A DNA stretch of 64,000 bases from contig JAAAJB010000057.1 in assembly GCA_016098155.1 (NCBI GenBank), positions 23,264 through 87,263 on the forward strand. The letters run 5' to 3'. The stretch comes from Actinomortierella ambigua. Taxonomy: Eukaryota > Mortierellomycota > Mortierellomycetes > Mortierellales > Mortierellaceae. This document shows positions 23,750 to 32,393 of the stretch, in pieces. The notes beneath the pieces are model-generated. The model saw only the letters and a program-made list of their open reading frames with translations. It did no database searches and had not been told where the DNA came from. The translations under genes and the position numbers were made by a program. Numbering within the stretch: position 1 is the stretch's first letter; each line of letters starts with the position of its first letter.

Positions 23750-24415
23750 CGCGAGCGAAAGGAGGTGTGGGGCGAAAAAGGGGGTGTCTACATCTATAGG
23801 TGTGTTTATCATGCCCGTGTTGTCACCAACGGTAACATCTGAAAAAGCGACGACGAGATCAAAGCCTTTCAAGATGCTTGGTACATACCCGTGTGCGAGA
23901 GTCTATGGCGACTTTCCCAGTTCAGGACTTGTGGTCGTTCACTAAGCGTCTACGGCCTACCTATGCACCTCAAAGATCAGCACTTTGCTCACTTTTGGGG
24001 CAGGTCAACCACTGGCTGAAGCAATTTATGATGCGGTCAGGCGAAGCAATAAACTTGAAGCCTGATTTGCCTTGAATCAAGCAGGCGAGATGCCAGAAAA
24101 TACACACACACACACACACACAGAATTACTCTTTTCATCACGTCTGGCAAGGCAACCTCTGGAAGAACCGCAAATCAAGAAATGTTGTCAGTCGCGCATT
24201 CAATGTTAATATCACAAATGAAGAGCTTCACGCACTGCGAATATTGCTCCACCACGCCAGAGGAGCAACGAGCCGGCAAAACCTCGCCAAAATAGACGAT
24301 GTCAAGTACCACTCCTGACAAGAAGTCCTCAAGACAAGGGATTTGATTTAAGGCGATGAACTATGGGTTTCGGCTATTGAGGAAGCCAAGTTCTACAAGT
24401 TAGACGCCATTTATA
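23750..24415 (+). pseudogene. Helitron helicase (PIF1-like) relic
   Basis: Conceptual translation, allowing stops and frame changes, recovers the Helitron-type region before and at the start of the PIF1 helicase: EKGGVYIYRCVYH, DDEIKAFQDAWYIPVCESLW, SVYGLPMHLKDQHFAHFW, LAEAIYDAVRRSNKLEA, then LHALRILLHHARGATSRQN and AKIDDVKYHS, WVSAIEEAKFYK. Order and spacing follow known Helitron transposases (KYVYKG, DEIKAF.DARY..., YRLP.HLP.QQ, YYLRLLL..V.GATSFEDLR). At least three in-frame stops and a (CA)n microsatellite at 24103-24121 break it. I see neither the Rep domain nor the helicase Walker motifs, so this is a fragment and not active. Confidence 0.72.
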
Positions 24416-24780
24416 GATTTGAGGATGACAACGAGCTACCGTACGACTGCGGCCGTTCAAAATTGTCAATAGTTATTGGGCAGAGGCACAATATTCTCAC
24501 CCCCTGAATAAAAAGATCTCCCAGGGAGGAGGTCAGTGCACAAAACATGACGCTTATGCCGTAGAACGTGAGGAACAACCTGCGTGGTGACTGGCGAGAG
24601 CACACTAAGATGGATGGTACCTGTTCTACCTGTTCAGGCGTGAGATATTCGCTCCCCTTTCGTTGTTGATACAGGAGAGTCAGCAATCATCCATCCATCC
24701 AAGCAAATCAAAAGGGTATTCTCACCCCTTATCCAACAATGCGCTCAATACTTGAGCGTGAGAATCAAGTTCTACTCAAA

Positions 24781-24788
24781 TATAAAAG
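24781..24788 (+). promoter_or_regulatory. TATA box of the secreted beta-trefoil-like gene
   Basis: TATAAAAG 95 bp upstream of the ATG at 24883. It lies downstream of the in-frame ATG at 24739, which argues that 24739 is not the real start. Confidence 0.65.
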
Positions 24789-24882
24789 CAGACCCTTCAG
24801 TCATGCGCTGGAAGCGTCATTGCCTCATCCTTGTCTCTCCTCCATCCGGCTACTCACCTACCTCTCACAACACAACAACAAC

Positions 24883-25824
24883 ATGATCCGCCGTCTCTCG
24901 GTGCTCGCCACTTTCCTCCTGCTGGCCATCCTCCAGGTGTGTGCTGCCTTCAGACCTCCCACTGGCTACTTCAAGCTGTCAATTCAAAACCTGGGCCTCG
25001 ATGTAGAGGGTCATCATCCTGGCAGTCATGCCATTCTCGTCCCTAAAGGCACATCTTTGGTCTGGGAATTAGACCCCCGTGGGCGTATCATCGATACCAC
25101 GTCGGGTCTCTATCTCGGCTACCAGAAGAAGGAGGAGGGCGCTCCGCTGATCCTGACCCCGGAATCCGTAGAATGGACGATTGAGTCCTTTGGGCGAGAG
25201 TTCAAGATCCGTGTCCCGGGCAGCAAGCTTGTCTTTGGTACGCTTCCATATCGCGTATACCCTCCCCTACTTGGTCTTACCGAGGAATACAAGGAATTTC
25301 CCCAGGTATGGGAGCTCCAGCCTGCCGAGGAACTAGATCCGACTCCCTATGTCCATGCAAGTTATTACGAGCTTATGCTTGATAACGGTCGCTACCTCGG
25401 TGTTCTTGACCAAGAATCTGCCAGCCCTGTCTTCCTTCTCGATCATCCGTCTCGCTCTACCGTCTGGGAAGTGAGGAGGGAAGGCCGCCCTGACGCTGTT
25501 TCGATCCGCAACCGCGAAACTGGTCTCTACCTTACATACTACCCACGCGACCTTGACAATCGTCTGTTGATTACCCATCATAAATCCGTGTTCCGCTTGT
25601 TGATGGTCGAGCATGGTGTCGTGCAGTTTATCACTGAAGATATCGGCGGCAAGCCCCCCCGAGCGCTCGCCGAGATGCCCTCAACTAGACCCGACCCACC
25701 AATGGCTGGCCTCACAGCGGTTAGTAAGGACCGCAACCAGTTGTGGACGCTTCGACCCATTCTAGACTTGGAGGACTCTCCTCGTCAGTACCGTCTCCCC
25801 TTCCACAGACTTCGCTTCTGGTAA
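24883..25824 (+). CDS. Secreted protein with two beta-trefoil-like domains
   Basis: Single-exon gene of 313 residues. The start at 24883 follows a consensus TATA box and begins a strong signal peptide (MIRRLSVLATFLLLAILQVC, cleavage probably after CAA). The mature part shows two related halves of about 130 residues, each built of short strands with a Gly-x-Tyr-Leu motif: GLYLGYQKKE and VWELDPRGR in half one, GRYLGVLDQE, VWEVRREGR and GLYLTYYPRD in half two, then LWTLRP near the end. This pattern suits tandem beta-trefoil folds such as ricin-B-like lectins or fungal trefoil protease inhibitors, but no QxW motif or catalytic residue is evident, so ligand and activity are unknown. It lies in the centre of the inverted duplication and next to the Helitron relic. 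Almost no cysteines occur in the mature part. Confidence 0.75.
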   Translation: MIRRLSVLATFLLLAILQVCAAFRPPTGYFKLSIQNLGLDVEGHHPGSHAILVPKGTSLVWELDPRGRIIDTTSGLYLGYQKKEEGAPLILTPESVEWTIESFGREFKIRVPGSKLVFGTLPYRVYPPLLGLTEEYKEFPQVWELQPAEELDPTPYVHASYYELMLDNGRYLGVLDQESASPVFLLDHPSRSTVWEVRREGRPDAVSIRNRETGLYLTYYPRDLDNRLLITHHKSVFRLLMVEHGVVQFITEDIGGKPPRALAEMPSTRPDPPMAGLTAVSKDRNQLWTLRPILDLEDSPRQYRLPFHRLRFW

Positions 25825-27347
25825 TTGGCCACCGGCAGTCATGACCTGGATAGTCTCTTGCCGTTGCAGTAACTCTATCCTTTGAACGAGACCCCTCCCC
25901 CCCCCCTTTTTTTTTTGCCCCTTGTAGTGCATAGCCTGCGACGATAAAAAGATGGTGTTTTCATCCTTGAAATGGTGGCACTCTTACATGTTGCGGTCAA
26001 CCAAGAGACGGGGTGTGCCTTGCATTTGTGTTCTCGATGTGCAAGCGATGCTGGAGGAGTAAAGGTCTATATCTGCAGGCGATGTTGTCAATTGCGCGAT
26101 GACCCTTGGAGTCCAGTGTTGGCCTCATAGAGTCCCTTCGTTCTCTTGGCAATCCATCTTCCTACATTGTTAACTACAACCTCCACTCCAACATTTGTCC
26201 TAACGGCATTGGAGCGTGAAGAGGCAGGGGGGGCAAAACAGTCCCTCGCGTATCGTCGGGCTTGTGGCGACACATTTTGGTAGTAACAGTCAGGAGCACA
26301 TATCGAGCACTTTCGAATTCAGTTATTTTCATTAGTATCTGAAACTCTTGCTGTTGATCTTTATTTCTTGTTGGTACCATTCAAAGGGATATTGTGGAGT
26401 CCAGCTATAACCGGTTTTTAGCCGAAAAAATGCCCTCCACTTGACCGCTATCAGGGTAGCAAAATGCCGTTCTTACGCGTTTCTGATCCACGTAGTTTCA
26501 TTCTAGGCCATTTGTTGAGATATCTTGCGGAGTAGAATCGTGGTTTACATAATTTTTTTTTTTTTGTCAAAAGTTGGTTCAAAATTAGGGTCCCCCCCCC
26601 ATATAGGATTCTGATTCGTTAAAATAGTCTATTCCAATATTCAATAGAGAGTCTCTTCATGAGCTGCATCACCCTCGTGATGACCCCAGGGGTCAACACC
26701 AACGATAGTAAGCGCTGCCAAAGCGGTGGGCCAAGCCGTAACCGTCCATGCCATAGTTCAGATTATCAATTTTATCGAAACTAATGTCCACTCAAGCTCT
26801 TTCGCGTTTAGGAAGGATTATGTTTTTGAGGGTAGGCTGATTATTTGTAGCCATGGTCAACTGGCGTGCAGTGCTCTGGTCGATTGCAGTCAGATCGAGG
26901 ACTTTGAGGCAAGGGGAAAACATGTTGCAAGAGATATTGAAGATCGTTGATGGTGAGCTCAGTACCTCCATTGAGGCAGAATCTCCGTTATCGGGTCCTT
27001 CGAGACTCTTTTGTGAGTCAAGTTGGCATGTTCGTCTATTCTTGCTTTTTTTTTTCCTATGAGTATTTTTTATTACCTTTTGTTTATTTTCATTCCAGCT
27101 GCTCGCTTTTAAACTCATCGTACTCGCGCTCGCGTTGCGCCCGCGTCGTCGTCGAGGGGCGACGCCGTGGTGTGACCATCGTCAAACCTCCTCCTCCACC
27201 TCCAGCTACTCCGCCTACTCCGCTTGAATCCTGTTTCTTTTTTAAACACAATGGCTAGGGAAGAACTAAAGGGTTGGCCAATGGGTCCCCAACCAATGTT
27301 TGGGTGGGAGGATCTACGTGCTGGTCCAACTTGGCCCATTGCTGCTT
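25825..27347. other. Intergenic region, possible transposon debris
   Basis: About 1.5 kb without a supported gene. Frames are short. The stretch around 26400-26610 (CCGGTTTTTAGCCG, TTGGTTCAAAATTAGGGTCCC, homopolymer T and C runs) has the feel of transposon end sequence, but I found no paired terminal repeat. Arginine-rich minus-strand sequence near 27120-27230 leads into repeat unit A copy 2. Confidence 0.35.
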
Positions 27348-27842
27348 CCTTCGGCTGTCGTACCTCCTTACCCTTCCTCCTCCGTTTGGTCGTCGTGCCC
27401 TGCCTCTTTCTGTCTGCTATTTCATCCGCATCCACTTCTGCCTCTGCCTCCTTGCGCTTCTTCATAGATGGCTTTCCATGCCTCGTGTCGCGTCGAAAGT
27501 GACTATGCGAGGCCTGCTGCCTCTGTTCATCTTGCTCCTCGTGCTCTGCTGCTTGATGGTGGTTGAGGCGGTGGTCGTTGGAACTGCTGAGAGAAAAGTC
27601 ATTAGTGACTATTGGTCATCCTCAGGTGAGGTACCTATGGCATCCATGTCATCATCAGGATCAATCTTTCGCGAGAAACGATAGTGCAATGCATCGCTAG
27701 TGAAAGAGCTTTGTAGTCGACTACACACACCATGAAAAGATAATTGCTTGAACTTTGTTTCCCTAGAGCACGACCATTTATTGCGATTAAGAGCAAGTGT
27801 AAATAAAGTACAGAATGATGAGAGTAAAGAAGCAAATATTAT
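27348..27842 (-). repeat. Inverted-repeat unit A, copy 2
   Basis: Reverse complement of this segment matches 22652-23146 along its full length with a few percent substitutions. It keeps the ALHYRFSRKIDPDDDMDAI frame and the intron-like segment, but has a 1-bp deletion in the tract GACGCGACACGAGG (copy 1 has GACGCGACACAGAGG), which shifts the second exon's frame. The pair is about 4.2 kb apart. Confidence 0.85.
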
Positions 27843-27999
27843 ATTGTCGTTCTCACGCATTGTTATCTTTTTTTGAAGCATGAAAATCGCGCTTTGGGCT
27901 CCTATTATGGGTTTGTTGTTGTTGCAGTCCGCCTTTTTCTGCTCTCCTCGGTGTCATCGCCGGTGTCGTCCCGCTCATACCTGCCCCTTGAGTTCTTGT

Positions 28000-28995
28000 A
28001 GCCGTAGGCCACTAAAAGAGGCTAAGGTGCTGTGGGTCTACAAACACTGCACATGGTGGTTCTTGGAACGCATGATTGACTGAGCCTACATTCAAATCTA
28101 AGCGGTAGAACAAGTCGCAGAGGTTGTTCATAACCGGATCTTCGTCAACCGGCGTCATGGAGAGCGCGGCGGCGGGGAGTAGCGCATGAGAGCCATGTGG
28201 GGGCGTGGCTGCCGGGGACGAAGCAGCCAGAGACAAAACAGACGAAGAGGACCCATACGAGGACGACCCAGAAGACGGATCAGCGACACCGTGAATTGGA
28301 GTGGCCCAATGCATGAGCCACTGCACTATCTTGGCACCCCTTCCCTTCGGATCCCTGCCTTGGCAGATGTAAGCCGCCAGCCCCACGTTCTCGACCGCCA
28401 CGGAGGCCCGCCAACCGCGCTCATGAAAGAGGTCGCGGAGAACGTTCACCGCATACCTCTGCTTCTCCATCCGCGCCTGCGGGTCAGCGACCGACGAGAT
28501 AGACTCCCTCAGTCTATTTCGTCGGGTGCGAATGTCATCCAAAAATCTAGGTGGGAGGTCTGCGATATGTCCCTTAGGCGTCAAGAACCTGCTGTCCGGG
28601 AGGGGAACGTTCAGTTCCCAGGTAACGTCGAAGATGTTTTCGTCGCTAGGCGGTGGAATAGGCTCGCGGCGAAAAAAAAACGATGGGGTCTGTGGCGGAG
28701 TTCCGGAGTGCCTGGTTCATGTTGCAGAGTCCGTTAGCTTGCCCAGGACCAAAGGAGTACTCATCGTCTAGCGTATGACGGGTGGGTGTTTCCTCCACAT
28801 CCTCCACGGGCATATTCATTGAAAATGCACCTTGTTGACGTCTAGGAAAGGTATCCAAGGGAAAGGATAAAAGGAACGAGTATGTTACAAAGACCGAGCG
28901 CTGAGACTTCACACTGTTCATTCAGAATGCATAAATCAAGCATTGCCTTTATCAGCTGGCGCACACGCACTCTGTATTGTCTGGTGCCACAGGAA
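28000..28995 (-). pseudogene. Inverted, broken copy of the SET9 gene (post-SET to exon 7 part)
   Basis: On the minus strand, in gene order: a remnant of exon 4 (DNTECVCAS then stop, against NNRECLCATCER), intron 4, exon 5 (GAFSMNMPVEDVEETP against GAFSMNAPMEEVEEAP), part of exon 6 (SFGPGQANGL against SFGSEQSDGL; PVMNNLCDLFYRLD against PVMDDLCDKFCRLD), and part of exon 7 (FQEPPCAVFVDPQ, SLF, stop where the gene has SLFWW; TGG became TAG). The intron is included, so this is DNA duplication rather than retrocopy. Identity is around 75-85 percent, much lower than for unit A. Large parts of exons 6 and 7 are deleted and a block of about 570 bp unrelated to SET9 interrupts exon 6. Confidence 0.8.
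28155..28722 (-). other. Open block inside the SET9 pseudogene with no counterpart in the intact gene
   Basis: Between the SFGPGQ and PVMNNLCD blocks of the SET9 copy, the minus strand stays open for about 190 codons. Its content looks protein-like: REPIPPPSDENIFDVTWELN, LPDSRFLTPKGHIADLPPRF, DLFHERGWRASVAVENVGLA, AKIVQWLMHWATPIHG, then a Ser-rich tail that runs in frame into the SET9-like MTPVDEDPVMNN. I do not recognise the domain. It may be sequence lost from the intact gene, where a 15-bp minisatellite now sits, or a captured exon. Confidence 0.5.
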
Positions 28996-29270
28996 AGACA
29001 GGCAGCCGGTGAGGGGTAAGCAACCGACGAGAGGTAGGCGGCCGACCGAAGCCCAGACGTGAGAGCCAGCATGAGAAATGAGACGCGATGCAAAATATGA
29101 CGCCAGACGAGAAGCCTGGGGCGACGCGAGACGTAAACCGGAATGAGACATGATGTAAGACGCAATACGGGACACGACATACGATGCTTAACGAGAGGCG
29201 AGTCGTGGTGTGATTTTAGAAGCAAAATACGAGGTGACATTCAAGGCGAAGTGGGAGGCGACGTGTGAAG
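28996..29270. repeat. Degenerate short tandem-repeat tract
   Basis: The motif GACGCGA/GAGACG with variants (GACGTGAGA, GAGACGCGATG, GACGAGAAG, GCGACGCGAGACG) recurs every 10-20 bp. On the minus strand it gives a spurious Arg/Leu/Ser/Ala-rich frame. It borders the outer end of the SET9 pseudogene. Confidence 0.55.
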
Positions 29271-30902
29271 CGACAAGCGACGCGACCTCTGCGAAGAGGA
29301 GGAAGGCGGAGATAAAGGTGAGAGGGGCGAGAAGATAGGGTGTGCGTATGTGAACATTGTGAATGTGGAAAACAACGAACAGTCTGTGAATAGAGACAAG
29401 AGAGAGAGAGAGGCACCTTGAAAAAGAACGGGAGCGAGCAGGACAGAAGATGAGAAGGCTGATAAATGAGAAGGACGAAAATCAAGGGCGAAACTACAGG
29501 CAGCTCTTTTGGTTGATGGTCTTTCACCATCAGTTGGACAAGGGGAAAATACCTCCCTCGAGCTACTTCCGTCCATCTGGCGCTGGGTAGTCTCCCTTTG
29601 GCTTCCAGGGCATGCTCCCTGCTGCGGCACGTCCAGAGAATGCCGTTGCATTTCTCTAGCTTGCCTACAAGTCGAGAAAGATGAACGTGAATCCTACTCC
29701 TCAGCTCCGAGGACGAGAAAAAAATCGTCAAGAAGAAAAAAAAATGCATCTTCTGCCTTCGCCGCGACGATAGAGGCGTCTGTAGACGAAGAAGAAGGCG
29801 ACATTTTGATCCTTTCGTGAGCGGTCATGACGAAGATGTCTATTGGAACGACGTGCGAATCCGCACCATCACTACTACCACTATCGGTCATCGGACATTG
29901 CAGCTCTGATGCGAGAGGCATCATCGTCACCAGGATAAAGAGAAGTCATGGCAAAGACCCCACTGACGCAGGCACCAACACCTCGCAATATCCATGCTAT
30001 CACTGAATCTGGTCGTTGTCGTCTACCATTAAACCGACGCTTTCCAGGGTATCAGTACTCTCTGCACAGGCTGACGAAAGGCATGAGCGAGCAGCGTCGA
30101 GTCGACTTAATTCCTCAGGAGAGAGATTTACGGTCAGCATTGGCAGACGGCTGGATTGATCCATTCGACGACCGAGACTAGGATGTTGATCTCTCGCCGG
30201 CCATCCTTCTGGTAGGTTTTTGCCAGAGTCTGGAAGATAGTCCTGTGGGGAATTTTTTCCCAAAAGAGAATCGCGAGCTGCTCTCTGCCACCCCCCCCCC
30301 AACAGCGATACGGAAGCTTTCTTCTCTTGATCTCCTCCTCAATACACTTTAACAATAATAGCAGTGGCACGAGTAACAACACGGGCACAGATAGCCACAC
30401 CACTGAGTACCCTCCGCGACAATGGCAACAACGGCGCTTCACTGCGACGCTATCATATCCAGTTCGGCGCATTCTGGCAGTACTAGCAACAACACAACAC
30501 TGGCCTGGGAATCACGGGAGCTACAGGTCTTGCAATGCTCATTTCCTCAAGCCCTATGTGACGATCACGATGATGGCGTCGGTGCCTCGTATGTTCAGAA
30601 CACCGCCGGGATCCCCGTGCACAGTTTGTCCATCTTGACTTCAAATCTTCAATGACCCCGACTCTAGTTAGAGTGCGGGATGTAGGAGTGGGTAGCGCCA
30701 TGGGCCTTTACTATCCGAAGACGACTGATGAAGGGAGTATTGGAAAGATAGGCAGTGTTGCAGCTCCGAGTGAGTTGACCTGTCTAAACATCATCATGGA
30801 CCATCGTGAGGTGAGCTGTGAGGGTTTTATTCAAACCAAAAATGCCCCCCATCGTCAAAGATAAATGTATAAAGAATGCGAAGAGAGCAGACTTGACATC
30901 GT
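29271..30902. other. Region of fragmentary ORFs, nothing assignable
   Basis: Short frames with ATG starts occur (for example plus 29948-30181, containing HRLTKGMSEQRRVDLIPQ; plus 30422-30655; plus 30652-30864), some protein-like in composition. I could not join them with splice sites or match a family. They may be another decayed element in this accessory region. Confidence 0.35.
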
Positions 30903-31085
30903 CTAGCTAGTGTTGTGTGTTATGCATCCTTTCTTAGATTCTGCTTCAGAGCACGCTCCAAGGTGATGAGTGACAGGATGATCTCCCCAACATGTGCAGT
31001 CCTTGCCAGCGGCTTCGGCGGTCATCACAAGCATCAAAGCTGCGATGATAGCGATGAGAAATGAGACGCGGAACGAAGAGGACAT
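30903..31085 (-). CDS. Small secreted cysteine-containing peptide
   Basis: A single exon with an ATG at 31085 encodes 60 residues: a textbook signal peptide (hydrophobic core FLIAIIAALMLVM, then TAEAAG) followed by a mature peptide of about 35 residues with four cysteines (DCTCWGDHP, GACSEAESKKGCITHNTS). Four cysteines in such a short chain suggest two disulfides. The family is not recognised; small secreted proteins of this type are common in fungi and roles range from defence to interaction. An extra downstream exon cannot be excluded. It is close to the repeat-rich accessory block. Confidence 0.55.
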   Translation of the reverse strand: MSSSFRVSFLIAIIAALMLVMTAEAAGKDCTCWGDHPVTHHLGACSEAESKKGCITHNTS

Positions 31086-32393
31086 CCTTCTTGGCGGCCT
31101 GGAGGAGGTGTTCCGATAGAAAGAAATTTAGTCAGTAAAGTGTTGGTCAGTTGTCTAAGAAGGTGTTGTTATGTATGGAGCAAAGAACATGGGGGGGGGG
31201 AAGAAATACGAAAACCTCAGCACATACTGAAAACAGTGGAGGTCGAGAACGGATATCGCTGGTTGTTTTTAAAGAGGTAAAAGGGATTGACGAGGGTGCT
31301 TTTTATGTATCTCGATGGGATTCGCAGCTGGCACAGGTGTGGAAGGATGAAACAAAAGAAAAAATGGCGTGGGGCAACATGCGATGCTCCTTGTGCCTTT
31401 CGGCAACTCCCACTTTTCTATTTTTTTTCCCTCTCCCGTTTGGACACTGTAAAAAAAATGGCTCTCTAAAAATTGAAGGGGGGGGGAAGAGGGGGCACAG
31501 AGTCGAGCTTAAGGCAGTTTTCCATACTCAGTGTAGGAGAAGGTGTGCTTGTTACCTCAGTACTTCTACTAGGTTTAGAACTCTTCAGCCCCATGCCTTG
31601 TTTGCTCCTCCTGGCCAAGGACAGACCTATGCCTCTGGGAATACAGTGACTATATGTCTAAAGACTTGTACCGATGTAGATCGACCCCGCTCCCTCTTCA
31701 AAACGAAGAAGACAGCAATGGATTCGTGGGCCATGTCGAGGTGGCGGCTGTTGGCTATTCCACTGACGGACAGAGAGAGAAAGGGGGATACAGTGGACCT
31801 TGGACAGCTTTCCGCAAAGGTGTAGTGTATGTTCTGTTAGAGATTCGTTCCTCACGCATAAGACTCCATCGCACCCCCTTTCCTTCCTCTCTATGACCGC
31901 ACTGGTCTTCTTCGTTGCTTTCGGATGACTTGTTGGTCAAAAGACTCTAAGTTTAATGGCAATAAAGCCAGCGCTATGAAAGAAGTGACTAAACGATATG
32001 CGACGCGTCGTACCTGAAAACGTTTTTTCGTAGCCTAACTTTTCTTTCTCTCATTCAGATACCGTAGGTCATCTCTCTCTCTCTTTCTCTCTCTTTCTTC
32101 CTTCTGCGCTAAAAGGCCATAGCTATCTCTGCTTTATGTGCTCATTCCCCCTTTCCCCCTTGCTGACTTCTTGGGTACCCACGATCATTTATACATCAGT
32201 CCTCAGCTCCCTGCTTGTATATGCGATGTGCGGTACTTGCAGGCGATAATCTTCTAGTGTAAAACTCTTAGTGAAGCTACTCGTGTTCACCCGCTCTGAT
32301 GAATGCGACATGCCCAATGCAAACAACCAGGAGGTTGAATTTTTTGGTTTATGGTCTCCGTTTGGGGAGGTGAAATAGTTTTTCTCTCCGTGT
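31086..32393. other. Intergenic region between secreted-peptide gene and CLC gene
   Basis: It holds the upstream region of the peptide gene and the 3' flank of the CLC gene. A plus-strand frame of 224 codons (31151-31825) has no domain and depends on homopolymer runs. A TC-rich microsatellite lies at 32066-32100. Confidence 0.45.

Noticed and set aside
24739..24882. Longer N-terminus for the secreted trefoil-like protein from the ATG at 24739
   Set aside because: A TATA box lies between that ATG and 24883, and only the downstream start yields a proper signal peptide at the N-terminus.
31151..31825. 224-codon plus-strand ORF
   Set aside because: No domain, no splice support, and composition shaped by poly-T, poly-G and poly-A runs.
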